Below, piece by piece: positions 8,578 to 15,621 of a stretch of DNA of 64,000 nt; the first letter of the stretch is position 1; every line of letters begins with the position of its first letter. The position numbers and the translations under genes are program-made. The stretch is from the NCBI GenBank assembly GCA_900108205.1, contig FNUU01000001.1, positions 1-64,000 on the forward strand, read 5' to 3'. The notes below the pieces were generated by a model. That model saw only the letters and a list, made by a program, of their open reading frames with translations, was not told the origin of the DNA and made no database searches. This DNA comes from Eubacterium ruminantium (lineage in GTDB: Bacteria > Bacillota > Clostridia > Lachnospirales > Lachnospiraceae).

Positions 8578-8775
8578 AGATATCCTCCAATCCAAGTAGT
8601 TGTGTAAAATTGTACAATTTCACACGAATATCGAGTTATCTATGATTATCCCATATCAAAAGAGACGAACCAAGGTACAGACTATTTACCATTTACGTAT
8701 ATTATAATACAATGCAACCAATAGGCGACATTTTTATTAGAACATCGACCATAGGATTGAAAAATATATGATTGA

Positions 8776-9258
8776 TATTTTATATATTTTAGCGGGGGTG
8801 ACAAGAATGGGTTTAGAAAACACCAGAAGGTTCTTAAGTTGGATAAGTATATTCCGTTTCATTTTCATCCGTATTCAGCATTTGATGTTGCAGTAAAGAA
8901 GAGTCGGTCAAATGATAGATTTGTTTATATAACAATTAAGAGAGATCTTGCTCAGTTTGCTGGATTTAAGATTCTTACAAAACATCCTTTATCTTTAGAT
9001 GACTGTGTGTTATATGATTATGCAGATGGAATCACAAAGATAGATTGGGATACAATGGAACAGATTGGTACGGATGACACATATTCAAAGAATGTAAAAA
9101 TGGCAGAATGTCTTAGTGACAAGCCAATTACTGCAACTCTTATTCAGTGTGTATATGTTCCTGATGAGTGGACTAAGGAATATGTTGAGCAATTATTCTG
9201 GGATAAGGGGATTACAGAACAGCCACCGTATGTAAGTGTTATGGAGACATTCTTCTGA
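8776..9258 (+). pseudogene. darT: DarT-like DNA ADP-ribosyltransferase, N-terminus lost
   Basis: The frame is open from 8776 but has no ATG with a ribosome site; the only start is a poor TTG at 8839. The translation matches the second half of DarT: YIPFHFHPYSAFDVAV, TKIDWDTM, and KMAECL with the likely catalytic Glu. DarT modifies thymidine in single-stranded DNA using NAD. The N-terminal part that should hold the first NAD-contacting His and the HGL-type segment (roughly 50 residues) is missing. The IS66 element ends 72 bp upstream, but no DarT N-terminus lies on its other side, so the loss is not a simple result of that insertion. The toxin is probably dead. Confidence 0.75.
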
Positions 9259-9287
9259 ATAACATTTGAAGAGAGGATGTATATTTT

Positions 9288-10310
9288 ATGATTAGATATA
9301 TAACAGGAAATCTTTTTAATTCCGATGCAGACTGTATAGTAAACACAGTGAATTGTGAAGGTTATATGGGGAAGGGTATCGCATATCAGTTTAAATTACG
9401 ATTTCCGGAGAATAATAAAAAATATGTGGAATATTGCAAAGCAGGAAAGCTTTGTCCTGGAAAGTTGCTTACTTATAAGGAAAAAGGTAAAATAATTGTT
9501 AATTTTCCAACAAAGGATAAGTGGCGTAATCCATCGCTTATGGAGTATATCATTGATGGGTTGGATGAGTTTGTCAGAATCATACCTGAACTGAATATCA
9601 GAAAAATAGCTATGCCTCCTTTGGGTTGTGGAAATGGTGGACTGAACTGGGAAGAAGTTAAGAATGTAATCGAAGATAAATTTAAAGATTACAATATTGA
9701 AGTTGAGTTATACGAACCTATGGCAGGAAAATATAAGTTGGTTCAGAATGAACAGATGACAGTATATGATCTGCTTCTTTTGCGAGTGAGAGGAAAACTA
9801 GATAATGTCAGTTCTTTGAGATTTCAGAAAACATTTTTCTTTGCAAATTATTATGGTGGTGTTAATTTGTTTAGTTTTGCGAGAGGAAGATATGGTCCTT
9901 ATTCGAAGGAATTATATAAAGCTGCTGTAAGAATTGGGGATTATCAGAAAAGTAATGGGCTTACAAGTTCTGAAGAAACTTATAGTGCTATTTATCAGGT
10001 TATATGTTCTAAGAAGGTTGATAGTCAGTTGTATAAGCTGAATAAGGTGGTAGACAAAGCACTTGATTTGGTTAATGGAATTGAGAATGATAAGTTATTG
10101 GAAGGAACGGCTACTGCACTTTATCTCATAAGAGACGAGAGGATGGTGGACAAAGTTGAAATATTACGTGCATTTAGAGAATGGTCGGAAGACAAAGCGG
10201 AAAGATTTAAAGAAGCTGTAATAGAAGAATGCTTGGATAAGCTTGAGCAGTTAGGCATTGTTCAAAGAAATTTATTTGATAGGTATGTTGTTAATTATAG
10301 TATCTCATAA
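9288..10310 (+). CDS. darG: DarG macrodomain antitoxin
   Basis: A 340-aa protein starting 29 bases after the DarT frame. Residues 1-150 form a macrodomain: GNLFNSDADCIVNTVN at the N-terminus, GKGIAYQFK, and PLGCGNGGL in the loop that contacts ADP-ribose. DarG macrodomains remove ADP-ribose from thymidine bases and so reverse DarT damage. The C-terminal half (from about residue 160, with ARGRYGPYSKEL) resembles the DarT-binding region of DarG. It looks intact while the adjacent toxin is truncated. It could still protect against another DarT, for example one in the duplicated segment thought to lie left of this window. Confidence 0.85.
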   Translation: MIRYITGNLFNSDADCIVNTVNCEGYMGKGIAYQFKLRFPENNKKYVEYCKAGKLCPGKLLTYKEKGKIIVNFPTKDKWRNPSLMEYIIDGLDEFVRIIPELNIRKIAMPPLGCGNGGLNWEEVKNVIEDKFKDYNIEVELYEPMAGKYKLVQNEQMTVYDLLLLRVRGKLDNVSSLRFQKTFFFANYYGGVNLFSFARGRYGPYSKELYKAAVRIGDYQKSNGLTSSEETYSAIYQVICSKKVDSQLYKLNKVVDKALDLVNGIENDKLLEGTATALYLIRDERMVDKVEILRAFREWSEDKAERFKEAVIEECLDKLEQLGIVQRNLFDRYVVNYSIS

Positions 10311-10394
10311 TGAATTTGTTTGACAGGTATTCAAAGGCACAGAATCTGATCACGCAATTTAAAGAAAATTTGTGTGTGAAAGGAGATGAGAGCG

Positions 10395-10604
10395 ATGAGT
10401 AGTAGTACAGCTATGAGTTCAGGAGAAAAGCTTGTTTTTGCTATTAAAAATAAAACTATTGTAAAAGATTACAGACCGAATTCCGGAAAAGATTTTCATG
10501 GTGGCTATGAGGAATTATATTTGTATAAATTCAAACAATATCAGAGCTCAGTTGGACGTTATGTTCGCAATCAGCAATTAAAAGAGGTTAGTTACAATGG
10601 ATAA
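10395..10604 (+). CDS. Small unknown protein after darG
   Basis: A 69-aa basic protein. The start is set at 10395 because AAAGGAG at 10380 is correctly spaced for it; an in-frame ATG at 10386 touches the ribosome site. It is tyrosine- and lysine-rich with no signal or membrane segment and no family I know. It follows darG by 84 bases in the same orientation. Its stop overlaps the next (truncated) frame by 8 bases, as in the copy at the window start. Conservation of this pair in both copies hints at a linked role, but the function is unknown. Confidence 0.6.
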   Translation: MSSSTAMSSGEKLVFAIKNKTIVKDYRPNSGKDFHGGYEELYLYKFKQYQSSVGRYVRNQQLKEVSYNG

Positions 10605-10683
10605 AGAAGAACTTAGTTATGATTATCTGTTAGAGAGTTTTGGTGAAGACAGGATAGCTGCTCGCTGTAATTGGTTGATGGAT
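10435..10683 (+). repeat. Direct repeat, right copy (partner 1-249)
   Basis: Identical to 1-249. At the right end both copies share GGAT; here the sequence then switches to the toxin-antitoxin leader that in the left copy begins at 2156, with GAT as the shared junction triplet. This is the signature of a deletion of about 1.9 kb by short homology. Confidence 0.92.
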
Positions 10684-10686
10684 TAA
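10597..10686 (+). pseudogene. Truncated copy of the 178-aa unknown gene
   Basis: The first 29 codons are identical to the gene at 163-699, then the frame runs into TAA in the fused toxin-antitoxin leader. The remaining 149 residues are deleted together with capF. Confidence 0.9.
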
Positions 10687-10745
10687 ATCGGCAATTGCCG
10701 GTTTTTTCTTTTAAACATGTGGTTGGAATGGGATGGAAATAATGA

Positions 10746-10774
10746 TTGATTTATAATTAAATGCGTGATATTCT
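10746..10774 (+). promoter_or_regulatory. Promoter of type I toxin mRNA
   Basis: TTGATT (10746-10751), 17-bp spacer, TATTCT (10769-10774). The predicted start falls just before the GGAAGCACTCAT leader motif. The same elements stand in copy 1 near 2220-2250. Confidence 0.6.
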
Positions 10775-10781
10775 AATATAT

Positions 10782-11073
10782 GGAAGCACTCATGACAGGG
10801 TGGTAGTCTCCCGAGCCTTTACCGGGTAACCGGAATATGAAGGAAGGGAGGTGATGTATATGACAGCTTTTGAAATCATTACGATTATACTCAGCGTGAT
10901 CGATATAATGATATCGTTGAGTATGCTGTTAATTGCATTGCTTACTTTTCTCAAGAAGAGAAAGAAAAAGCGTAAATAAAAAATGCCTCTCCTGTCTGCA
11001 AACGGGAGAGGCGGCTCTTATCTAAGAGCAATTAAACCTCGCTCGGAAGCATCCACTTTGGAGTGAGTGCTTT
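10782..11073 (+). promoter_or_regulatory. Long-range 5'-3' pairing in toxin mRNA
   Basis: Leader bases 10782-10793 (GGAAGCACTCAT) can pair over 12 positions with 11062-11073 (GTGAGTGCTTTC), using two G-U pairs. Such closure of the full-length message, which hides the toxin ribosome site until 3' processing, is known from type I toxin systems. Its operation here is inferred. Confidence 0.5.
10860..10979 (+). CDS. Holin-like type I toxin peptide
   Basis: A 39-aa peptide starting MTAFEIITIIL, with one hydrophobic helix (about residues 5-30) and a very basic tail ending KKRKKKRK. This is the plan of the putative holin-like toxin family (Hol_Tox, related to TxpA/BsrG) in Firmicutes, membrane peptides toxic when overproduced. 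A strong GGAAGGGAGGTGAT ribosome site precedes the ATG. The leader pairs with the 3' region and a convergent antisense RNA is predicted over the 3' end, as expected for a type I toxin-antitoxin pair. A second copy lies at 13434-13553. Confidence 0.75.
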   Translation: MTAFEIITIILSVIDIMISLSMLLIALLTFLKKRKKKRK

Positions 11074-11077
11074 CATT
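10976..11077 (-). ncRNA. Predicted antisense RNA antitoxin
   Basis: On the minus strand TTGCAA (11107-11112), a 17-bp spacer and TAAACT (11084-11089) form a promoter. Transcription from about 11077 would cross the toxin 3' region and stop at the GCCTCTCC/GGGAGAGGC hairpin (10985-11012), which on this strand is followed by ATTTTTTATTT. A transcript of about 100 bases overlapping the toxin message is typical of RatA-like antitoxins. Not shown by sequence alone. Confidence 0.45.
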
Positions 11078-11083
11078 AATGTT

Positions 11084-11107
11084 AGTTTAGCACGTATAAG
11101 CTGCGAT
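11084..11107 (-). promoter_or_regulatory. Promoter of predicted antisense RNA
   Basis: Minus-strand -35 TTGCAA at 11112-11107 and -10 TAAACT at 11089-11084, spacer 17 bp. Confidence 0.4.
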
Positions 11108-11180
11108 TGCAAGATGTTATTAATAAAAATATGATATGAAAAAAAATTACATATGGCAAGTAAAATAATTACATTTATTA

Positions 11181-11209
11181 TTGACACTAATTATGTTTGA
11201 ATATAAGAT
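11181..11209 (+). promoter_or_regulatory. Promoter of AAA/TOPRIM operon
   Basis: Perfect -35 TTGACA (11181-11186), 17-bp spacer and TAAGAT (11204-11209), 60 bp before the ATPase start. The strong match suggests constitutive expression of the two-gene module. Confidence 0.7.
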
Positions 11210-11268
11210 AGAATTATATAAAAAAGTATTCGGCAGATATTTTGTAATTTTAAATGGAGGTTATTTTA

Positions 11269-12402
11269 ATGCTAACTAAAATGTATCTAAAAAACTTCCT
11301 TTCTTTTAAGGAAAGAACAGAGTTTGATTTTACTGCATCAAAATATGCTATTCTCGAAAAAACTAATGTTAACGAAAATGATATACTTAAGGGAGCATTG
11401 TTTATTGGTCCAAATGCTTCAGGAAAATCTAATGCGCTTAAAGGTTTTTTATTTTTAATAAGTTTGATAAAAGGAGAAGGAACAGTATTCTCAAAATATA
11501 AGTGTTTATTTTCTGCAAATCCAATTACATCGGCGGAGTATGAATTTATTTTTGGTGAAAATAATATTAATTATTTAATAGAGTATAATACTAATGAGAA
11601 ATGTATTTATGAATCGTTAAAAATTAATGATAATATTGTTTTAAGTCGAAGTAATAATAAAGGAGAACTACGAATAGGTCAGACTGTTACAGTAGATGAT
11701 CAAGTAGATGGTGAAACACTTTTTTTACGAACAGCATCTTTTAATACTGGCCGTTTTCCTCAAGAACCTGTATTAAGAAAACTTATGGATTATTTACTGA
11801 ATTCATATGTTATCGATGGATATAATAGAGGTGCTCCATATGGTAGAACTATTATTAAATATGCAGAAGAATTTGGTGTAAATAAAATAAATGAGTATCT
11901 TGAAGCATTTAATTATGACTTTTTTGTCGAGTATGGGGACAAAAGTGAGGGCGTTGGATTGACAATTTCCATGGGGGCTGATCAAAAAACTGTTTTTATA
12001 AAAAGGAAGAGTTTCCCTATTCCTCAAGTAATTTATAATGAATCACAAGGAAATCAAGTGTTTACTGATTTATTACCTAATTTAATTAATGTAATTGAAA
12101 ATCCAGGAATGCTGATTATTGATGAATTTGGTAATAGTTTCCATAATAAGCTTGCAGAAAAAATTATTAGATTCTTTATGGAAAAATCTACGGATTCTCA
12201 ATTTTTTATAACTTCCCATCATACTAATCTGATTTCCAATTCTGTATTTCGACCAGATCAAATAGATTTAATATCATTTAAAGATAATTGGGGAAGCAAA
12301 GTAAATCGCCTTTCTCAGTTTAAGCCAAGAGAAGCACAGAATATGGAAAAAATGTATCTAGGAGGTATGTTTGAAGGATTACCAATATATGAAGAAATAT
12401 AG
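11269..12402 (+). CDS. AAA ATPase of putative anti-phage pair
   Basis: A 377-aa ABC/SMC-type AAA protein of the AAA_15/AAA_21 group. Start is set at 11269 (MLTKMYLKNFLSF) because GGAGG (11256-11260) lies just before; an ATG at 11254 overlaps that site. Walker A is GPNASGKSN (residues 47-55), Walker B is MLIIDE (Asp-Glu near 285-286), followed by FFITSHHTNL with the switch His. It overlaps the next gene by 14 bases. ATPase-TOPRIM pairs with this layout include RloAB, PARIS (AriAB) and Gabija/OLD-like systems, where the ATPase senses phage and controls the nuclease. Family placement is by motif only. The gene is AT-rich compared with its neighbours and sits between decayed toxin-antitoxin copies, which suggests horizontal gain. 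Confidence 0.8.
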   Translation: MLTKMYLKNFLSFKERTEFDFTASKYAILEKTNVNENDILKGALFIGPNASGKSNALKGFLFLISLIKGEGTVFSKYKCLFSANPITSAEYEFIFGENNINYLIEYNTNEKCIYESLKINDNIVLSRSNNKGELRIGQTVTVDDQVDGETLFLRTASFNTGRFPQEPVLRKLMDYLLNSYVIDGYNRGAPYGRTIIKYAEEFGVNKINEYLEAFNYDFFVEYGDKSEGVGLTISMGADQKTVFIKRKSFPIPQVIYNESQGNQVFTDLLPNLINVIENPGMLIIDEFGNSFHNKLAEKIIRFFMEKSTDSQFFITSHHTNLISNSVFRPDQIDLISFKDNWGSKVNRLSQFKPREAQNMEKMYLGGMFEGLPIYEEI

Positions 12403-13230
12403 TTTAGATAAAACAAAAAATATAGGAAATGTAATTTTTGTTGTTGAAGGAGGACGACCGGAAACTGGGGGCACGGAGCTTAGATTATTAAAAAAATATT
12501 CGCTGATATTTTGGGTTATGAGGTTCAGGAATTGAGACGAGGAAGTGATGAATTTATTGGACATGGGCAAAATCCACATTTTAAAGTTTTTGCACTAAAT
12601 CTTCCGAAAAATCAGTTAACTCAATTGACTGAGGATGCTCTGGATATTTTGTTTGTTCGCCTGGTTGAAGAATTTGGTGTTAAACCTGAGGATTGTCCGA
12701 TTTTCTATTTATATGATAGAGACGTATATAGCTATAAGAACAATGAATTAAAAGGTAAGTATGTAAAAAAATATACAGATCCATATGGCACAGAAAATGG
12801 TGATCAAGGACAACTATTATTAAGCTATCCGGCAATTGAAAGTTATTTGTTATCCTGTATAGAGGATGATGCATATAATATGTCTTTTTTACTAGGAAGA
12901 GATTTAAAAGGTGTTCTTGCAAATAAAATAGATCCTAATAATTATGAGGATAAGACGGATTTACATTTAAAAACAATTGATTTAGTTTTTTCTAACGATA
13001 AAATAGAAGCAGAAAAGCGTTTGATTCATTCTATTGATGAAATGAATAACGGCTTAGAATTTATAGGTATTTCTGAATATGATCTCGATAATTTAGCACC
13101 TACACTGTTAGAAGTGTATGATTGTCAACAGAAAAAGTATAAAGAAAAAAATGTTTTTAGTCTTATTTCTCTGGTTGGTATGGCTTTACTTGAATTAGGA
13201 ATAATTATAGAAAGTGATGAAGTATCATAA
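12389..13230 (+). CDS. TOPRIM nuclease-like effector, needs -1 frameshift
   Basis: The ATG at 12389 overlaps the ATPase gene. The first frame reads 48 codons (IFVVEGG, TOPRIM Glu at residue 20) and stops at 12535. A second frame, open to 13230, continues the protein seamlessly if the ribosome slips -1 at A_AAA_AAA (12490-12496): the joined 280-aa product reads RLLKK-IFADILGYEV and carries the second TOPRIM motif FYLYDRDV (DxD at 110-112) and LLSYPAIESYL. This E...DxD set is that of TOPRIM nucleases such as RloB, AriB and OLD. Without slippage the downstream frame could only start at a TTG (12511) lacking a ribosome site. It may be programmed frameshifting, a real mutation or a sequencing error. 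Confidence 0.7.
12490..12496 (+). other. Slippery heptamer A_AAA_AAA in TOPRIM gene
   Basis: In the zero frame the bases read TTA AAA AAA TAT, which is the classical X_XXY_YYZ arrangement. A -1 slip gives ATA TTC and exactly restores the long frame. An AAGGAGG-like stretch near 12445 lies about 40 bases upstream and could stimulate slippage, though it is farther than usual. Confidence 0.55.
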
Positions 13231-13234
13231 CCTT

Positions 13235-13364
13235 GCGGTATATCGTTTCCCTAATCTTATGGGGCATAATTATCTTGTCGGAGACGGAGGATCTGGTTAC
13301 GGTTATGACATGCAATGAGATCTTTAATCCGCAGAGACCCGATACGTTCAGGGAGGCTGTGTAG
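13235..13364 (+). pseudogene. capF: capF remnant with internal deletion
   Basis: Bases 13235-13267 match capF near 1187-1219 and the rest matches its last 100 bases (1857-1960) including the stop. About 640 internal bases are gone. It directly follows the TOPRIM gene stop and precedes toxin copy 3, showing that the AAA/TOPRIM module sits inside a degraded duplicate of the capF segment. Confidence 0.88.
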
Positions 13365-13433
13365 GGCGTAGAAGACTAAATCGGCAATTGCCGGTTTTTT
13401 CTTTTAAACATGTGGTTGGAATGGGATTGAAAT

Positions 13434-13553
13434 ATGACAGCTTTTGAAATCATTACGATTATACTCAGTGTTATTGATCTACTGATATCGCTGAGTATGC
13501 TGTTAATAACATTGTTTACTTTTCTCAGGAAGAGAAAAAAGAAGCGTAAATAA
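13434..13553 (+). CDS. Holin-like toxin peptide, copy 3, leader deleted
   Basis: A 39-aa peptide differing from that at 10860 by a handful of mostly conservative changes (for example DLLISL for DIMISL). The whole leader with promoter, pairing motif and strong ribosome site is missing: sequence jumps from GGAATGGGATTGAAAT straight to the ATG. The terminator hairpin is retained (GCCTCTCC...GGGAGAGGT, near 13558-13586). The 3' pairing segment is degenerate. It is probably silent or poorly translated. Confidence 0.65.
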   Translation: MTAFEIITIILSVIDLLISLSMLLITLFTFLRKRKKKRK

Positions 13554-13689
13554 AAATGCCTCTCCTGTCTGCAAACGGGAGAGGTGGCTCTTGGATAAGA
13601 GCAAAACGTCAATCTTGAAAGCAACTCCCAATGCATGAGTACTATCTTTGCTATTAGAATAACACGTATATACAATAAACGCAACAATT

Positions 13690-14043
13690 ATTTTATTATT
13701 TTGGGTGAATATTTATAATAAGTTATTAAGATGACGTTAATAGCAACAAAACACTCTATAAATCAACGACTTTTATTATATTTTTTGTAGTCATACAAAC
13801 TTATTCTTGCAATTTTCTCCTTGAACTGATATGATTTTTATAATTTTACAGGTATACAATAGATGTTGCTAATAGCGACATAAAATACGCGTTAAAGCAA
13901 GATATAAATTATACAGTATAAGATACAGCTGCAATATCAGTTTTGTTGTAGCAGCGGTTGTAACAGTGGTATTTGTTACAGAAATCAGATGTAATTTTAT
14001 CAGTTGCCAACGTATGGAATATTTAAACAGGGGGATTGCATTA
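13690..14043. other. AT-rich intergenic region before the dehydrogenase
   Basis: About 350 bases separating the accessory mosaic from the sugar genes. No coding frame is credible. It holds the promoter at 13807-13835 and a CAG/CTG-rich imperfect hairpin around 13928-13970 in the presumed leader, which could be regulatory. Confidence 0.5.
13807..13835 (+). promoter_or_regulatory. Promoter upstream of HTH-dehydrogenase
   Basis: TTGCAA (13807-13812), 17-bp spacer, TATGAT (13830-13835), about 210 bases before the start codon, implying a long leader. Confidence 0.5.
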
Positions 14044-15543
14044 ATGAAAAAACTTTCATTACAGAATTTATCAGAAATTGTTACTTCAAAAAGAAAAACT
14101 CTCGGTCTTTCGCAGGGAGAATTATCAAAAAAGACCGGGATCAACCGTTCGATACTTTCAAGACTTGAGTCCGCAGATTATAGTCCGTCAGTGGATCAGC
14201 TGCTTGCTCTTACTGAGGTCCTTGGTTTTGAACTTCAGGACGTGCTGGCTGATGACATCGGTGAAGCTGATAAACCGAAGCCTGCCAGAAAGAAAATTGC
14301 AGTAGCCGGTACAGGTTATGTTGGACTTTCTCTTGCAGTGCTTTTATCGCAGCATAATGATGTGACGGCTGTAGATATAATTCCGGAGAAGGTTGAGCTT
14401 CTCAATAAGTGGAAGAGTCCGATAAAGGATGAATATATTGAAAAATTTCTTGATGAGCATGAAAAGAGAAATCTCAGTCTTACAGCTACTGTTGAGGCTG
14501 AAAAAGCTTATGCATCGGCTGATTTCATAATTGTTGCAGCACCTACAAATTATGATCCTAAGACAAATTTCTTTGATTGCTCGGCTGTTGAAAGCGTTCT
14601 GGGATTGGTAAAGGAGTCAACTGCTTCAAGGGCTGATAAGCCGATGATCATTATTAAATCCACGATTCCGGTTGGCTATACTGCCGAGATCCGTCAGAAA
14701 ATGGATATGGATAATGTCATTTTCAGCCCTGAATTTCTTCGTGAATCAAAGGCTTTATATGATAATCTCTATCCAAGCCGTATTATTGTCGGAAGTGATG
14801 AGAAGAACATGGATGCTGCTCGTGAATTTGCAGACCTTTTGCAGCAGGGAGCCATTAAGACAGGCATCCCGATTCTGTTCATGGATACGACCGAGGCTGA
14901 GGCTACAAAGCTATTTGTAAATACATACCTCGCTCTGCGTGTAAGCTATTTTAACGAGCTTGACACCTATGCGGAGGTAAAGAAACTTCAGACGGCTCCG
15001 ATCATCAAGGGCGTTTGTCTCGATCCGCGTGTGGGCGATTACTACAATAATCCATCATTTGGCTATGGAGGCTACTGTCTGCCAAAGGATACCAAGCAGC
15101 TGCTTGCAAATTACAGAGATGTTCCGGAAAATCTTATCCAGGCGATTGTCGAATCAAACCGTACCAGAAAGGATTTCATTGCCGACCGTGTGCTGGAAAT
15201 AGCAGGTACATATACTGCTTCAGCCAAATACAATGCATCGCAGGAAAAGAAGCAGAAGGAAATTGTTGTCGGCGTTTACCGTCTGACCATGAAATCCAAC
15301 TCGGATAATTTCCGCCAGTCTTCGATTCAGGGAGTTATGAAGCGTATCAAGGCTAAGGGCGCAACTGTTGTGATCTATGAACCTACGCTTGAAAATGGCA
15401 CAACCTTCTTTGGTTCTGAGATCGTAAATGACATTAACAAGTTCAAGAAGATGTGCGGCTGCATTATCGCAAACAGATATGATTCAGAGCTTGATGATGT
15501 GGAAGAGAAGGTATATACGAGAGACCTTTTCCGTAGAGACTAA
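14044..15543 (+). CDS. HTH-fused UDP-sugar 6-dehydrogenase
   Basis: A 499-aa protein; start at 14044 (MKKLSLQNL) after CAGGGGGA, rather than the longer frame beginning near 13966. Residues 8-65 are a Cro/C1-type helix-turn-helix ([23 protein letters not shown]). From about residue 80 it is a complete UDP-glucose/UDP-sugar dehydrogenase: [11 protein letters not shown] loop, [16 protein letters not shown] and [12 protein letters not shown] with the catalytic Cys. These enzymes oxidise UDP-glucose to UDP-glucuronate. The next gene, an epimerase, would then give UDP-galacturonate. The added DNA-binding domain is unusual and suggests self-regulation of the capsule-sugar operon, but no operator can be pointed to. 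Confidence 0.85.
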   Translation: MKKLSLQNLSEIVTSKRKTLGLSQGELSKKTGINRSILSRLESADYSPSVDQLLALTEVLGFELQDVLADDIGEADKPKPARKKIAVAGTGYVGLSLAVLLSQHNDVTAVDIIPEKVELLNKWKSPIKDEYIEKFLDEHEKRNLSLTATVEAEKAYASADFIIVAAPTNYDPKTNFFDCSAVESVLGLVKESTASRADKPMIIIKSTIPVGYTAEIRQKMDMDNVIFSPEFLRESKALYDNLYPSRIIVGSDEKNMDAAREFADLLQQGAIKTGIPILFMDTTEAEATKLFVNTYLALRVSYFNELDTYAEVKKLQTAPIIKGVCLDPRVGDYYNNPSFGYGGYCLPKDTKQLLANYRDVPENLIQAIVESNRTRKDFIADRVLEIAGTYTASAKYNASQEKKQKEIVVGVYRLTMKSNSDNFRQSSIQGVMKRIKAKGATVVIYEPTLENGTTFFGSEIVNDINKFKKMCGCIIANRYDSELDDVEEKVYTRDLFRRD

Positions 15544-15621
15544 GAATGCTCTGCCAAATGTGATCAGAAGAGACTGAATTTTTTTTCAAAAATATGAATA
15601 TATAAAACAAGGACGATTTTT

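Larger units (their letters stand above)
2407..8696 (-). mobile_element. IS66-family insertion sequence with nested RIT element
   Basis: The ends are 25-bp inverted repeats (2407-2431 and 8672-8696), identical except for three adjacent bases. An 8-bp direct repeat GTATATTA flanks it (2399-2406 and 8697-8704), the size known for IS66 targets. The inside carries the IS66 set tnpA-tnpB-tnpC on the minus strand. tnpC is interrupted by a 3468-bp RIT element (3067-6534); without it the IS would be 2822 bp, normal for the family. It inserted downstream of the toxin-antitoxin relic and upstream of the darT remnant. The perfect target duplication suggests fairly recent arrival. The gap 7579-7871 between tnpC and tnpB is AT-rich and shows no gene. 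Confidence 0.95.

Noticed and set aside
2407..8696. Composite transposon carrying darTG as cargo
   Set aside because: Only one IS66 copy with its own target duplication is seen; darTG lies outside its ends.
8808..8890. ATG at 8808 (MGLENTRRF) as the real start of DarT
   Set aside because: It lies in another frame and ends within about 27 codons; its residues do not resemble a DarT N-terminus.
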